A DNA stretch of 50,616 nucleotides from NCBI GenBank assembly GCA_946185835.1, contig CAMHKW010000013.1, forward strand, positions 1 to 50,616, read 5' to 3'. How positions within the stretch are numbered: position 1 is the stretch's first letter; each line of letters opens with the position of its first letter. The translations under genes and the position numbers were made by a program. Under the pieces are notes generated by a model. It was not told the origin of the DNA. It did no database searches and saw nothing but the letters and a program-made list of their open reading frames with translations. Positions 1-6,900 of the stretch are shown piece after piece. Source of the stretch: an uncultured Bacteroidales bacterium. GTDB lineage: Bacteria; Bacteroidota; Bacteroidia; Bacteroidales; Paludibacteraceae.

Positions 1-72
1 GATAAAATCAGAAATGAGCGTCTAAACAATGATAATAAAAGTAATGGTCTATCAAACAACAAAAATATTTTG

Positions 73-80
73 TACCTTTG
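73..80 (+). promoter_or_regulatory. Bacteroidetes-type -7 promoter element
   Basis: TACCTTTG matches the TAnnTTTG consensus and lies about 45 bp before the ATG at 125. An in-frame upstream ATG at 29 would put this element inside the coding region, so the promoter argues for the later start. No clear -33 TTTG is visible at the usual 19-21 bp spacing. Bases 1-72 hold nothing else I recognise. Confidence 0.6.
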
Positions 81-124
81 CGCCCGAAAATAATAAAAAT
101 AATCATTTCACATTTCAAAAATTT

Positions 125-520
125 ATGATAGGACAAATTTTTAACGCCAAAGAGTTTACAAAGAAACTCAAAGCCACAATCCAAGCAACAGGCAAACTCG
201 GTTTTACTGCCGATACCATCAGCCAGTTACAACTCACTACTGATTGCAGCATACTCATTGCTCCTGACAGCGATGATTCGCAAGTACTTTATATGGCGGT
301 ATTACGCACCATTGATGAAAGTGCTTTTGCTGTTCTTAAATCCGGTAGTTATCTGTATCTAAATACCAAACAACTATTCGACCGCCTTGGCATCCGATAT
401 ACAAAATCCACCGTAATGTTCGACCTCTCGCGCTTTCAAGAAGGTGACAGCGTACTCGGCGGTGAGTGCTACAAGATGACGATGCGTGCTAATCCGAAAA
501 AGCCAAGTGACAACTGCTGA
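125..520 (+). CDS. small conserved-looking protein of unknown function
   Basis: I do not recognise a named family. The product is 131 aa from ATG 125 (MIGQIFNAKEF...). The frame is open back to 29, but that extension would span the TACCTTTG promoter, so 125 is the better start. No signal peptide or membrane segment is seen. The sequence is a compact mix of alternating hydrophobic strands and short helices, with a late Gly-Gly turn (VLGGECYKM) and a basic tail (NPKKPSDNC). It is followed 25 bp later by a coiled-coil gene and then by an overlapping third gene, so the three are probably co-transcribed. Base composition is more A/T-rich than the housekeeping genes to the right, consistent with an accessory island. 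Its link to the lysis-type genes at 1609-3319 is positional only. Confidence 0.7.
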   Translation: MIGQIFNAKEFTKKLKATIQATGKLGFTADTISQLQLTTDCSILIAPDSDDSQVLYMAVLRTIDESAFAVLKSGSYLYLNTKQLFDRLGIRYTKSTVMFDLSRFQEGDSVLGGECYKMTMRANPKKPSDNC

Positions 521-545
521 TTAATCGGTTTCACATATACTCGCA

Positions 546-908
546 ATGCATTCTGACATTGACATATTGCTGAATCATTCCTCACAGATGGACAGCTTGA
601 CGGCTGCCCATCTGTCAGAATTTAGCGTACTGCTTGAAGACAAAAAGCAGTTACGCGATGCACTATGCAATGAGCACGAAGAAAATAACAAACTAAAAGC
701 CATAATAGAAGCCAAAGACGAGGAAATAAGACAATTGAAACAGCGTGTCGCGGACCTTGAAAAACAGACTGTTGTCAATAATATCGCAGGACCATACATA
801 GAGAATAATCATGTTAAGAAGATTTATGTCCGCTTCGATAATCACAGACAAAACAAAAAATCAATACAGAACTTTAATCAACCGCAATTACAATTATTCG
901 GAACATGA
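546..908 (+). CDS. coiled-coil protein of unknown function
   Basis: 120 aa, unknown function. Residues about 25-78 form a long charged heptad-like helix rich in Glu, Lys and Leu (for example IEAKDEEIRQLKQRVADLEK), which suggests a dimeric or trimeric coiled coil. It is followed by a short segment, NNIAGPYIENNHVKKIYV, that resembles the N-terminus of the next gene product (FNIAGDYIAEQHVETQNV). The C-terminus is Asn/Gln-rich. The stop overlaps the next start (ATGA, 905-908), which implies translational coupling. No signal peptide is seen, so it is probably cytoplasmic. The shared NIAG-x-YI motif suggests the two proteins recognise a common partner or assemble together; that is inference. Confidence 0.7.
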   Translation: MHSDIDILLNHSSQMDSLTAAHLSEFSVLLEDKKQLRDALCNEHEENNKLKAIIEAKDEEIRQLKQRVADLEKQTVVNNIAGPYIENNHVKKIYVRFDNHRQNKKSIQNFNQPQLQLFGT

Positions 909-1318
909 ACAGAACTTTCAATATAGCCGGTGACTACATTGCCGAGCAACATGTGGAAACGCAGAATGTATTTCTGTCGGCAAACGACAACACCATTGCC
1001 GACTATGTTAAACAACGCACAAACAGCAATCAACAAGTCGTTGATGTTGATTACGAACCTATTGAAGAGTATTGCGAATATATTGACAGACAGGCATTAG
1101 CGCGGTATGATTTATATACGCCGATGGAGTTTGAATCCATGCTCCGCAAGGCTTGTGAACAGGATGCACCCTCATTAGCCGCTTTCTTGAAAAGGTATCA
1201 GAAATCAGGTCTCCTTGATTTTCATGGCGACAAGAAAAAGAAAATCTTTGAAACCTTGCGCTCACATTTCCCGACAATGCGGGATTACACCTATACTAAT
1301 TTTGCTACCTATTTTTGA
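905..1318 (+). CDS. protein of unknown function, coupled to the coiled-coil gene
   Basis: 137 aa. The first ~35 residues contain NIAGDYIAEQHV followed by QNVFLSANDNTIADYV, a polar beta-rich stretch. The rest (about 55-137) is a predicted helical domain ending in an aromatic tail, TYTNFATYF. The start overlaps the upstream stop by ATGA, so it is the third gene of the 125-1318 unit. No catalytic motif is visible and I do not assign a function. Similar small genes are, as I recall, found on Bacteroidales mobile islands, but I could not check this. Confidence 0.7.
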   Translation: MNRTFNIAGDYIAEQHVETQNVFLSANDNTIADYVKQRTNSNQQVVDVDYEPIEEYCEYIDRQALARYDLYTPMEFESMLRKACEQDAPSLAAFLKRYQKSGLLDFHGDKKKKIFETLRSHFPTMRDYTYTNFATYF

Positions 1319-1410
1319 TTCTGTTTAATTTCTACAAGAAGAAATCTCTCGTCTGTTTGATTTTTATTTTACTTTCATTTGATATGTAGTTGAATTTTCT
1401 TATTTCGAAG

Positions 1411-1531
1411 ATTTTTGCTATACTTTTGCACTCGAAATCAATCACGGTTTCGAGTGCTTCTTTTGTATGGAAGATTCCAAACCCGATTATTTCGCTCGGT
1501 CGAACCTCTGCGAGTGTACATAGCAAAGTTA
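1411..1531. promoter_or_regulatory. structured promoter region with nested inverted repeats
   Basis: Plus-strand -7 element TACTTTTG lies at 1421-1428 and a minus-strand TAACTTTG at 1524-1531, facing each other. A perfect 10-bp inverted repeat, GCACTCGAAA (1428-1437) and TTTCGAGTGC (1448-1457), begins at the last base of the plus -7 element, so it sits at the expected transcription start or operator position. A second, wider pair of arms exists: TTTGCTAT (1414-1421) with ATAGCAAA (1520-1527), and CACTCG (1429-1434) with CGAGTG (1511-1516). The plus promoter most likely drives 1609-3319. No protein-coding gene is supported between 1319 and 1608. Confidence 0.5.
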
Positions 1532-1567
1532 GACCATAAATAAATTATTATCTAACTTAAAGCCCAA

Positions 1568-1599
1568 CCCGATATGGGGAATACAAAAATGTTATCGGG
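1568..1599 (+). promoter_or_regulatory. leader hairpin before the first paralogue
   Basis: CCCGATA (1568-1574) and TATCGGG (1593-1599) form a perfect 7-bp stem with an 18-nt loop, ending 9 bp before ATG 1609. The position would let it affect translation of that gene. Confidence 0.4.
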
Positions 1600-1608
1600 A
1601 ATGACCCT

Positions 1609-1935
1609 ATGGCACAAATTATAATGAGTACACCCCACGACGCAGAGCGTGGCAAGTACGCCAAATCCGACCAAATCTACTTCAAAATTCGCAAGTTCGA
1701 CAATGCTATTTTCGGTGTCCGTCTCAAGCACCCGACCACCAACGAGCCGCCATCTGCTGCACAAAAGCAGGCGCAAGACCTCTTCACCACCGTTGCTGCA
1801 AAGGTCAAGGCAGCCCTCGCAGATGCCACTCAAAGGGCAGACTACAAAGCCCAATGGAAAGCCCAACGCAAGTACAAGACCCTCACTTCGTTCATCTTCC
1901 ATAAGTTGTACGAACAAGAAACCACACAACCCTAA
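1609..1935 (+). CDS. small basic protein, paralogue of the next gene
   Basis: 108 aa, function unknown. It aligns along its length with the product of 1999-2322. Both start MA(Q/K)(I/V), carry an (S/T)AAQ segment in the middle, and end with W...Y.(T)L..(F/Y)IF..(L/V)Y. The alignment starts at the first methionine of each, which supports ATG 1609 over the in-frame ATG at 1624. The protein is rich in Lys, Gln and Ala, without signal peptide or membrane segment. It is the first gene of a probable operon that continues into holin-like, endolysin-like and spanin-like genes, so a phage-derived role is likely. Whether it is structural, regulatory or DNA-binding cannot be told from the sequence. Confidence 0.7.
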   Translation: MAQIIMSTPHDAERGKYAKSDQIYFKIRKFDNAIFGVRLKHPTTNEPPSAAQKQAQDLFTTVAAKVKAALADATQRADYKAQWKAQRKYKTLTSFIFHKLYEQETTQP

Positions 1936-1949
1936 TGTTTAACCTTGTT

Positions 1950-1979
1950 ACCTGCTTGTCACGTTAGCGGCAAGTGGGT
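1950..1979 (+). promoter_or_regulatory. leader hairpin before the second paralogue
   Basis: ACCTGCTTG (1950-1958) pairs with CAAGTGGGT (1971-1979): a 9-bp stem with two G-U pairs as RNA and a 12-nt loop, ending 19 bp before ATG 1999. It occupies a position comparable to the hairpin upstream of the sister gene. Confidence 0.35.
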
Positions 1980-1998
1980 AGCACAAAAATTAAGTATT

Positions 1999-2322
1999 AT
2001 GGCAAAAGTTCATTATCTCGACCCGATAGACTACCTATCCGGCAAAATATCCAAGAGTCACCGCACCACCTACTGCTATCGTCAGACCACCGACCGCCGT
2101 TACACCACGGTCTATACCACGCCCACCGGCGCACCGACAGCAGCCCAACAATCAACCAAGCAGAAGTTCAGCCAAGCCGCCCAACAGTCCAATGCTATCA
2201 TGATGGACATCAACCAACTTGACCCATATCGTCAAGCATGGCGTAATCTCATCCGCAGTGGTAACCGTACCTACAGCACCCTGCGCGGCTACATCTTCGC
2301 CCAAGTGTATAAGACGTTATGA
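1999..2322 (+). CDS. small basic protein, paralogue of the preceding gene
   Basis: 107 aa from ATG 1999 (MAKVHYLDPIDYLSG...). The frame is open from 1945, but the sister gene aligns from MAKV, and the upstream 18 codons coincide with a leader hairpin. The C-terminal half (YRQAWRNLIRSGNRTYSTLR then YIFAQVYKTL) matches the corresponding part of 1609-1935. It is Arg/Thr/Tyr-rich with no secretion signal. The stop overlaps the start of the holin-like gene (ATGA at 2319-2322), showing coupling to the lysis-type cassette. Function unknown; the duplication suggests two specialised copies or a hetero-oligomer. Confidence 0.7.
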   Translation: MAKVHYLDPIDYLSGKISKSHRTTYCYRQTTDRRYTTVYTTPTGAPTAAQQSTKQKFSQAAQQSNAIMMDINQLDPYRQAWRNLIRSGNRTYSTLRGYIFAQVYKTL

Positions 2323-2504
2323 GAAAGCACGCACAATTACTATTGGCAATCAGTATGGCTTCGTTTGGAGCCATACTGATACTGACCGCCTTCTTCGTTC
2401 CGCCATTGGGCATGATTGATGCCTCGGTATTAGCCGCCTTCGGCGAGATTCTCACCTTCTCCGGCTCTCTTATCGGAATTGATTATAAATATAAAAACAA
2501 GTAA
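2319..2504 (+). CDS. small membrane protein, holin-like
   Basis: 61 aa. Two hydrophobic segments (about residues 7-27 and 37-54) are separated by a short Pro-Pro-Leu-Gly loop, and there is a charged C-terminal tail (IDYKYKNK) after the second. The small size, two-helix topology and position immediately before an endolysin-like gene are what a class II holin would show, but holins have little sequence conservation and none was tested. The start overlaps the preceding stop (ATGA). The next gene starts 4 bp after its stop. It could instead be an accessory inner-membrane protein of the lysis complex. Confidence 0.6.
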   Translation: MRKHAQLLLAISMASFGAILILTAFFVPPLGMIDASVLAAFGEILTFSGSLIGIDYKYKNK

Positions 2505-2508
2505 AGCT

Positions 2509-3006
2509 ATGTTAATTACATTGATTCGTGACACCTTCACCCCCGCCGAAACCCTCGGCAAACTTTTGATAGACGGCAAGCCCTTTTGCGACACATTAGA
2601 GCCGCCAACCGTCCCTAACGCCCAACACCCCAAAGGAGCCATCCCCGAAGGCTGGTACAAAATCCAAGTCACCCGTTCACCCAAGTTCGGCAGATTACTC
2701 CCGCTCTTGTATTATGTTCCGGGCTTTGAGGGTATAAGAATCCACGCAGGCAACAACCGCGACCACACCTCCGGCTGTATCCTTGTCGGGGAAAGAGCGG
2801 AGCGATACGATTTTTTGCAAGATGGTCGTGCTGTGGCGGCTAATTCCGCCACCACTGGCACACCCTGCTTGTATAGTTCTCGCCGCACCGAAGAATCCCT
2901 GACCCAGCAACTCATCAAAGCCCAAAAGCAACATGAAGAAATCTATATCAACATCACTGACATTGACCGTTATCCTATTGAGCGCAGTGCTCTTGACAGC
3001 CTGTAA
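2509..3006 (+). CDS. DUF5675 family protein, endolysin-like
   Basis: 165 aa from ATG 2509; an in-frame ATG at 2479 lies inside the upstream gene and is less likely. The features fit the DUF5675 family found in phage and prophage lysis regions: an N-terminal strand pair (LIRDTFTPAETLGKL), a CDTLEP motif, PKGAIPEGWY, then GFEGIRIHAGN and HTSGCILVG. The conserved His, Cys and Gly pattern HAGN...HTSGC recalls the active-site region of L,D-transpeptidase-like or murein-hydrolase folds. The catalytic role is inferred. No signal peptide is seen, consistent with holin-dependent export. The last 74 bp overlap the next gene in another frame, a compact phage-style arrangement. Confidence 0.75.
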   Translation: MLITLIRDTFTPAETLGKLLIDGKPFCDTLEPPTVPNAQHPKGAIPEGWYKIQVTRSPKFGRLLPLLYYVPGFEGIRIHAGNNRDHTSGCILVGERAERYDFLQDGRAVAANSATTGTPCLYSSRRTEESLTQQLIKAQKQHEEIYINITDIDRYPIERSALDSL

Positions 3007-3319
3007 GTCCGTCCAAACAACAGCAAACAGCACCACCAACCATGCCACCGCCCAACTACAGCGCGACAGCATCTATCTCCACGACAGTATATTTGTCCGA
3101 ATCAGAGCCGACACGGTTTATCTTGAAAAGTGGCACACAAGATGGCGAGAAAAGGAAATAACCCGGACTGACACCATCCAAGTAGAAAACATAAAAGTAG
3201 AAACAAAGGAAGTCCGCTATGTCCCCAAGTTTTACAAATACTGCGCCGCCCTCACAGCTCTGTTGCTGCTATTTCTCATTATAAAGTTCGCGCTTGGACT
3301 TTATAAGAGATTCCACTAA
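2933..3319 (+). CDS. lipoprotein with C-terminal membrane helix, unimolecular spanin-like
   Basis: 128 aa. The N-terminus is a lipoprotein signal ending in the lipobox LTAC (lipidated Cys at about residue 24). Residues about 25-95 are a periplasmic stretch rich in Thr, Asp and Glu, with alternating hydrophobic positions. Residues about 103-121 (YCAALTALLLLFLIIKFAL) are a membrane segment followed by a basic tail, YKRFH. An outer-membrane lipid anchor plus an inner-membrane helix in one chain is the architecture of u-spanins such as phage T1 gp11, which fuse the two membranes at the end of lysis. The start lies 74 bp inside the DUF5675 gene, in another frame. Family assignment rests on topology and gene order, not homology. 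Confidence 0.65.
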   Translation: MKKSISTSLTLTVILLSAVLLTACKSVQTTANSTTNHATAQLQRDSIYLHDSIFVRIRADTVYLEKWHTRWREKEITRTDTIQVENIKVETKEVRYVPKFYKYCAALTALLLLFLIIKFALGLYKRFH

Positions 3320-3367
3320 CGCAAAAGCGATGCGGTCTTTGACGTATTGTTTTATGAGCGAAAAACA

Positions 3368-3402
3368 ACAAAGTAGCGCACTTTGTGAAGAATACGCTAT
3401 TC
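3368..3402. terminator. hairpin downstream of the lysis-type operon
   Basis: ACAAAGT (3368-3374) and ACTTTGT (3380-3386) form a 7-bp stem with a 5-nt loop. The alternative AGTAGCG (3372-3378) with CGCTATT (3395-3401) gives a second stem. There is no long T-run, so termination is only possible. The segment resembles the hairpin at 3883-3912 on the other side of crcB. Confidence 0.4.
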
Positions 3403-3436
3403 TGTATATTCAGTAAGCGAAATTGTTATTATATAT

Positions 3437-3811
3437 CTATTTTACAATCAAATAATGACCAAATACAAACAACAGAAAGCCGCAGACAACACTCAATGTT
3501 AAATAACCCAGTGCAAGCCAAAAGTGTCCTGTTTCATTCAGGCGGAATATGTCAGCGGCAAATGTGGAAAAGGTTGTGAAACTGCCACACAACCCTACCG
3601 TGAGCATCAGATAGATATCTTTCTGAATAGAGGTATATCTCTCGCCCAATCCAAGCAACATACCCAACAGAAAACAGCCTGTAATATTGACAACAACCGT
3701 TCCCCACGGCATATTGAGCCAACGGACAGACTGACAGGCAATACCTGTAATGTAACGCAACGCGCTACCGACAGCCCCACCTAACATTATAAAAAGCAAA
3801 TTCCTTATCAT
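3437..3811 (-). CDS. crcB: CrcB/Fluc family fluoride channel
   Basis: 124 aa, four predicted membrane helices. The family signatures are all present: GGAVGSALRY near the N-terminus, the buried Asn in VVNITGCFLLG, and GLCGSFTTFSTF in the third helix region, which forms the fluoride path. The protein exports fluoride as an inner-membrane dual-topology dimer. The open frame extends to 3853, but that would place the -7 element TACCTTTG (3831-3838) inside the gene, so ATG 3811 is chosen. The leader is only about 15 nt, too short for the fluoride riboswitch often found before crcB. It is a single-gene unit facing the lysis-type operon, with hairpins on both sides. Confidence 0.93.
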   Translation of the reverse strand: MIRNLLFIMLGGAVGSALRYITGIACQSVRWLNMPWGTVVVNITGCFLLGMLLGLGERYTSIQKDIYLMLTVGLCGSFTTFSTFAADIFRLNETGHFWLALGYLTLSVVCGFLLFVFGHYLIVK

Positions 3812-3830
3812 CTGTGTACAAATTATGCCG

Positions 3831-3838
3831 CAAAGGTA
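3831..3838 (-). promoter_or_regulatory. crcB -7 promoter element
   Basis: Minus-strand TACCTTTG, about 20 bp before ATG 3811. It decides the crcB start codon. Confidence 0.6.
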
Positions 3839-3882
3839 CTCATTTTTCGGCAAATAAGCAAGTCCTTTGTGTTTTTTATACA

Positions 3883-3912
3883 GAGTAGCGCACTCTCACG
3901 AATGCGCTACTC
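3883..3912. terminator. hairpin between nifJ and crcB
   Basis: GAGTAGCGCA (3883-3892) and TGCGCTACTC (3903-3912) form a perfect 10-bp stem with a 10-nt loop, 22 bp after the nifJ stop. There is no clear U-run on the minus strand, so it may act as a 3' end stabiliser or as an unusual terminator. Confidence 0.55.
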
Positions 3913-3934
3913 ATTATAATGCTTAAGAACGGGG

Positions 3935-6900
3935 TTATTCCTCTTTCCCCCAGTCAGTCGAGAGCATCCTCTGGTAGCTGCGGTAGCGCCATTTGGCGTT
4001 GTCTTCGGCGGCCTTGAAGAGGTCGGCGGCTTCAGCAGGGAACTGCTTCATCACTGATGCGAAACGAACCTCACCCTTCAGGTAGTCGGCGAACTTCTCC
4101 CATTGCGGCTCTTTCGAGTCAAGCGCAAACGGATTCTTGCCTTCTGACTCAAGCTGTGGGTTGTAACGCCACAAGTGCCAGTAACCGCACTCAACAGCCT
4201 TGGCTTCCTCAGCTTGGCTCTTGCCCATACCGGCTTTCAGACCGTGGTTGATACACGGAGCGTATGCGATGATAAGTGATGGTCCTGGATAAGCCTCTGC
4301 CTCGCGGATAGCTTTCAGCGTCTGTGCTTGGTCGGCACCCATAGCAATCTGAGCCACATAGACATAACCGTAAGTGGTAGCAATCATACCGAGGTCTTTC
4401 TTGCGGACGCGCTTACCTGCGGCAGCAAACTTAGCGATAGCACCGATAGGAGTAGCCTTCGATGCCTGACCGCCGGTGTTCGAGTAAACCTCCGTATCAA
4501 GCACAAGGATATTCACATCCTCGCCGGAAGCGATGACGTGGTCGAGTCCACCGTAACCGATGTCGTACGAAGCACCGTCACCACCGATAATCCACTGCGA
4601 GCGTTTAACGATATGGTCTTTGTACTTCAAAATCTCTTGGCACTTTTCGCAACCGCAGGCCTCGCAAGCAGCGACGATAGGCTCATACAGACGGTTTGTA
4701 ACCTCTGCGTTGTCCTTGTTGGCAATCCACTCTTGGAACATAGCCTTCAACTCGTCTGAGCAGCACTCGCATTGTTGTGCCTCGGTCATAAGGCGAACAA
4801 GACGCTCTTTGATTTTGCGGTGAGCAATCTGCATACCGAGACCATACTCGCAGAAGTCCTCAAACAGTGAGTTCGACCAAGCCGGACCATGACCTTTCTC
4901 GTTGGTGGTGTAAGGTGTGGAAGGCACTGAACCCGAATAGATAGACGTACAACCGGTAGCGTTGGCAGCAATCTGACGGTCGCCGAAGAGTTGGGCAATG
5001 AGTTTGACGTAAGGTGTCTCACCGCAACCCGAGCAAGCGCCCGAGAACTCGAAGAGCGGAGTAGCGAACTGCGAGTTCTTGACATTTGACTTGATGTCAA
5101 CGAGGTCTTGTTTCGATTTAACATTCTCAGCGCAGTAGTTCCAGTTCTGAGCTTCTGCTTCCTGACCCTCAAGCGGCACCATAGAGAGAGCCTTGCCGGT
5201 CTTCGGGTTGCCCGGACAAACGTCCACGCAGTTGCCGCAACCGAGGCAGTCCATCACGCCCACTTGGATACGGAAATGCATACCCTTCATAGCGGCAGGA
5301 GCCTTCATCTCGATAGTGGCGGCGTTCAAATCCCGCACCTCGTTCTCGTCGAGCACGAACGGACGGATACAAGCGTGAGGACAAACGTATGCGCACTTGT
5401 TACATTGGATACAGTTCTCGGCGTTCCATACCGGCACGAAAGCCGACACACCGCGTTTCTCAAACTTAGCAGTACCTGCAGGCCATGTGCCGTCCTCGAT
5501 ACCCTTGAAGGCTGAAACAGGCAGCAAGTCGCCGTCTTGTGCGTTGATAGGACGAACAACCTTATTGATGAACTCGTCGCCGTCGGTCGGTTTAACCACG
5601 TCAGCGGCTGCGTCCAGCAGCGACCAAGCCTTGTCAATAGCGAGTTTGTGATATTCGCCACCGCGGTCAACGGCTGCATAGTTCTTGTTAACCACATCCT
5701 CGCCTTTCTTGCCATAGGACTTAACGATGAAGTGCTTCATCTCCTCAACGGCTTTCTCAACAGGGATAACGCCGGTGATACGGAAGAAAGCGGATTGCAG
5801 AATGGTGTTGGTGCGGTTGCCCAGACCAATCTCCTGTGCAATCTTGGTAGCGTTGATATAATAAACTTTGATGTCGTTGTCTGCAAAGTATTTCTTCACC
5901 TTGTTAGGCAGGAAACGCACCAACTCTTCGCCCTCGTAGATGGTGTTCAGCAGGAACGTGCCGCCCTTCTGCAGACCGCGTGTAACGTCGTACATGTGCA
6001 GGTAAGCCTGAACGTGGCAAGCCACGAAGTTAGGCGTGGTAACGAGGTAAGTGGAGTGGATAGGCTCGTCGCCGAAACGCAGGTGCGAGCAGGTGAAACC
6101 ACCGGATTTCTTCGAGTCGTAGGAGAAATAAGCCTGGCAATATTTGTCGGTAGTGTCGCCGATAATCTTCACGGAGTTTTTGTTGGCACCCACTGTACCG
6201 TCAGCACCCAGACCGTAGAACTTAGCTTGGAACATGCCCTTGCCGCCCATCGCAATCTCTTCGCCTACAGGCAGTGAGGTGAAGGTAACATCGTCGTTGA
6301 TACCCACGGTGAAGTGGTTCTTCGGCTGCGGCAGAGCGAGGTTCTCGAATACTGCGAGCATCTGTGCCGGAGTGGTGTCGTTAGAACCAAGACCATAACG
6401 ACCGCCTACAACGAGGATGTTGCCGAGTCCGAGTTCTGACAAAGCGTCTTTTACATCGAGATATAGAGGTTCGCCGTTAGCACCCGGCTCTTTGGTGCGG
6501 TCGAGAACGCAGATGCGTTTAGCCGACTTAGGCAGAGCCTCTTGCAGGTACTTGAGCGAGAACGGACGATAGAGGTGAACATTGATCATACCGAGTTTCT
6601 TGCCCTTGGCTGCCTCGTAGTCGATAACTTCGCGGATAGCCTCGCAAGCCGAACCCATGCAGATGATGATGTTCTCTGCTTCGGGGTCGCCGTAGAATGA
6701 GAACGGACGGTACTTGCGACCGGTGATTTCCGATATCTTGTCCATATAGTCCGAAACGATGTCAGCCACCTCGTTGTAGTACGGGTTGCATGACTCGCGG
6801 TGAGTGAAGAACACGTCGGGGTTCTCAGCCATACCGCGCATCACGGGACGCATAGGCGAGAGGGCGCGGTTGCGGAATGCCTGCAGAGCCTCCATATCAA

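Noticed and set aside
1332..1526. Minus-strand ORF of 64 codons between the small-gene operon and the paralogue pair
   Set aside because: Its start is a TTG overlapping a minus-strand -7 element, and it runs through the inverted repeats and the plus-strand promoter. It is better explained as regulatory DNA.
1..3320. Complete prophage or integrative element
   Set aside because: No integrase, terminase, capsid, tail or conjugation gene is visible, and no flanking tRNA is seen. Only a lysis-type module and small unknown genes can be supported.
3812..3838. Fluoride riboswitch before crcB
   Set aside because: The predicted leader is only about 15 nt, and no fluoride-riboswitch-like pattern is seen.
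3812..3853. Longer N-terminus of the fluoride channel
   Set aside because: The extension contains the TACCTTTG promoter element, and family members start at the MIRNLLFIMLGG region.
3372..3894. AGTAGCGCACT direct repeat as an attachment-site pair
   Set aside because: The repeats flank only crcB, no integrase is present, and each lies within its own hairpin. They are better described as related palindromes.
5537..6277. Long plus-strand ORF antisense to nifJ
   Set aside because: It lies wholly within the well-supported nifJ gene and has no family features. Antisense open frames of this size also occur opposite other genes here (for example 13297-13962, 15486-16382, 23382-24233, 26627-27475).
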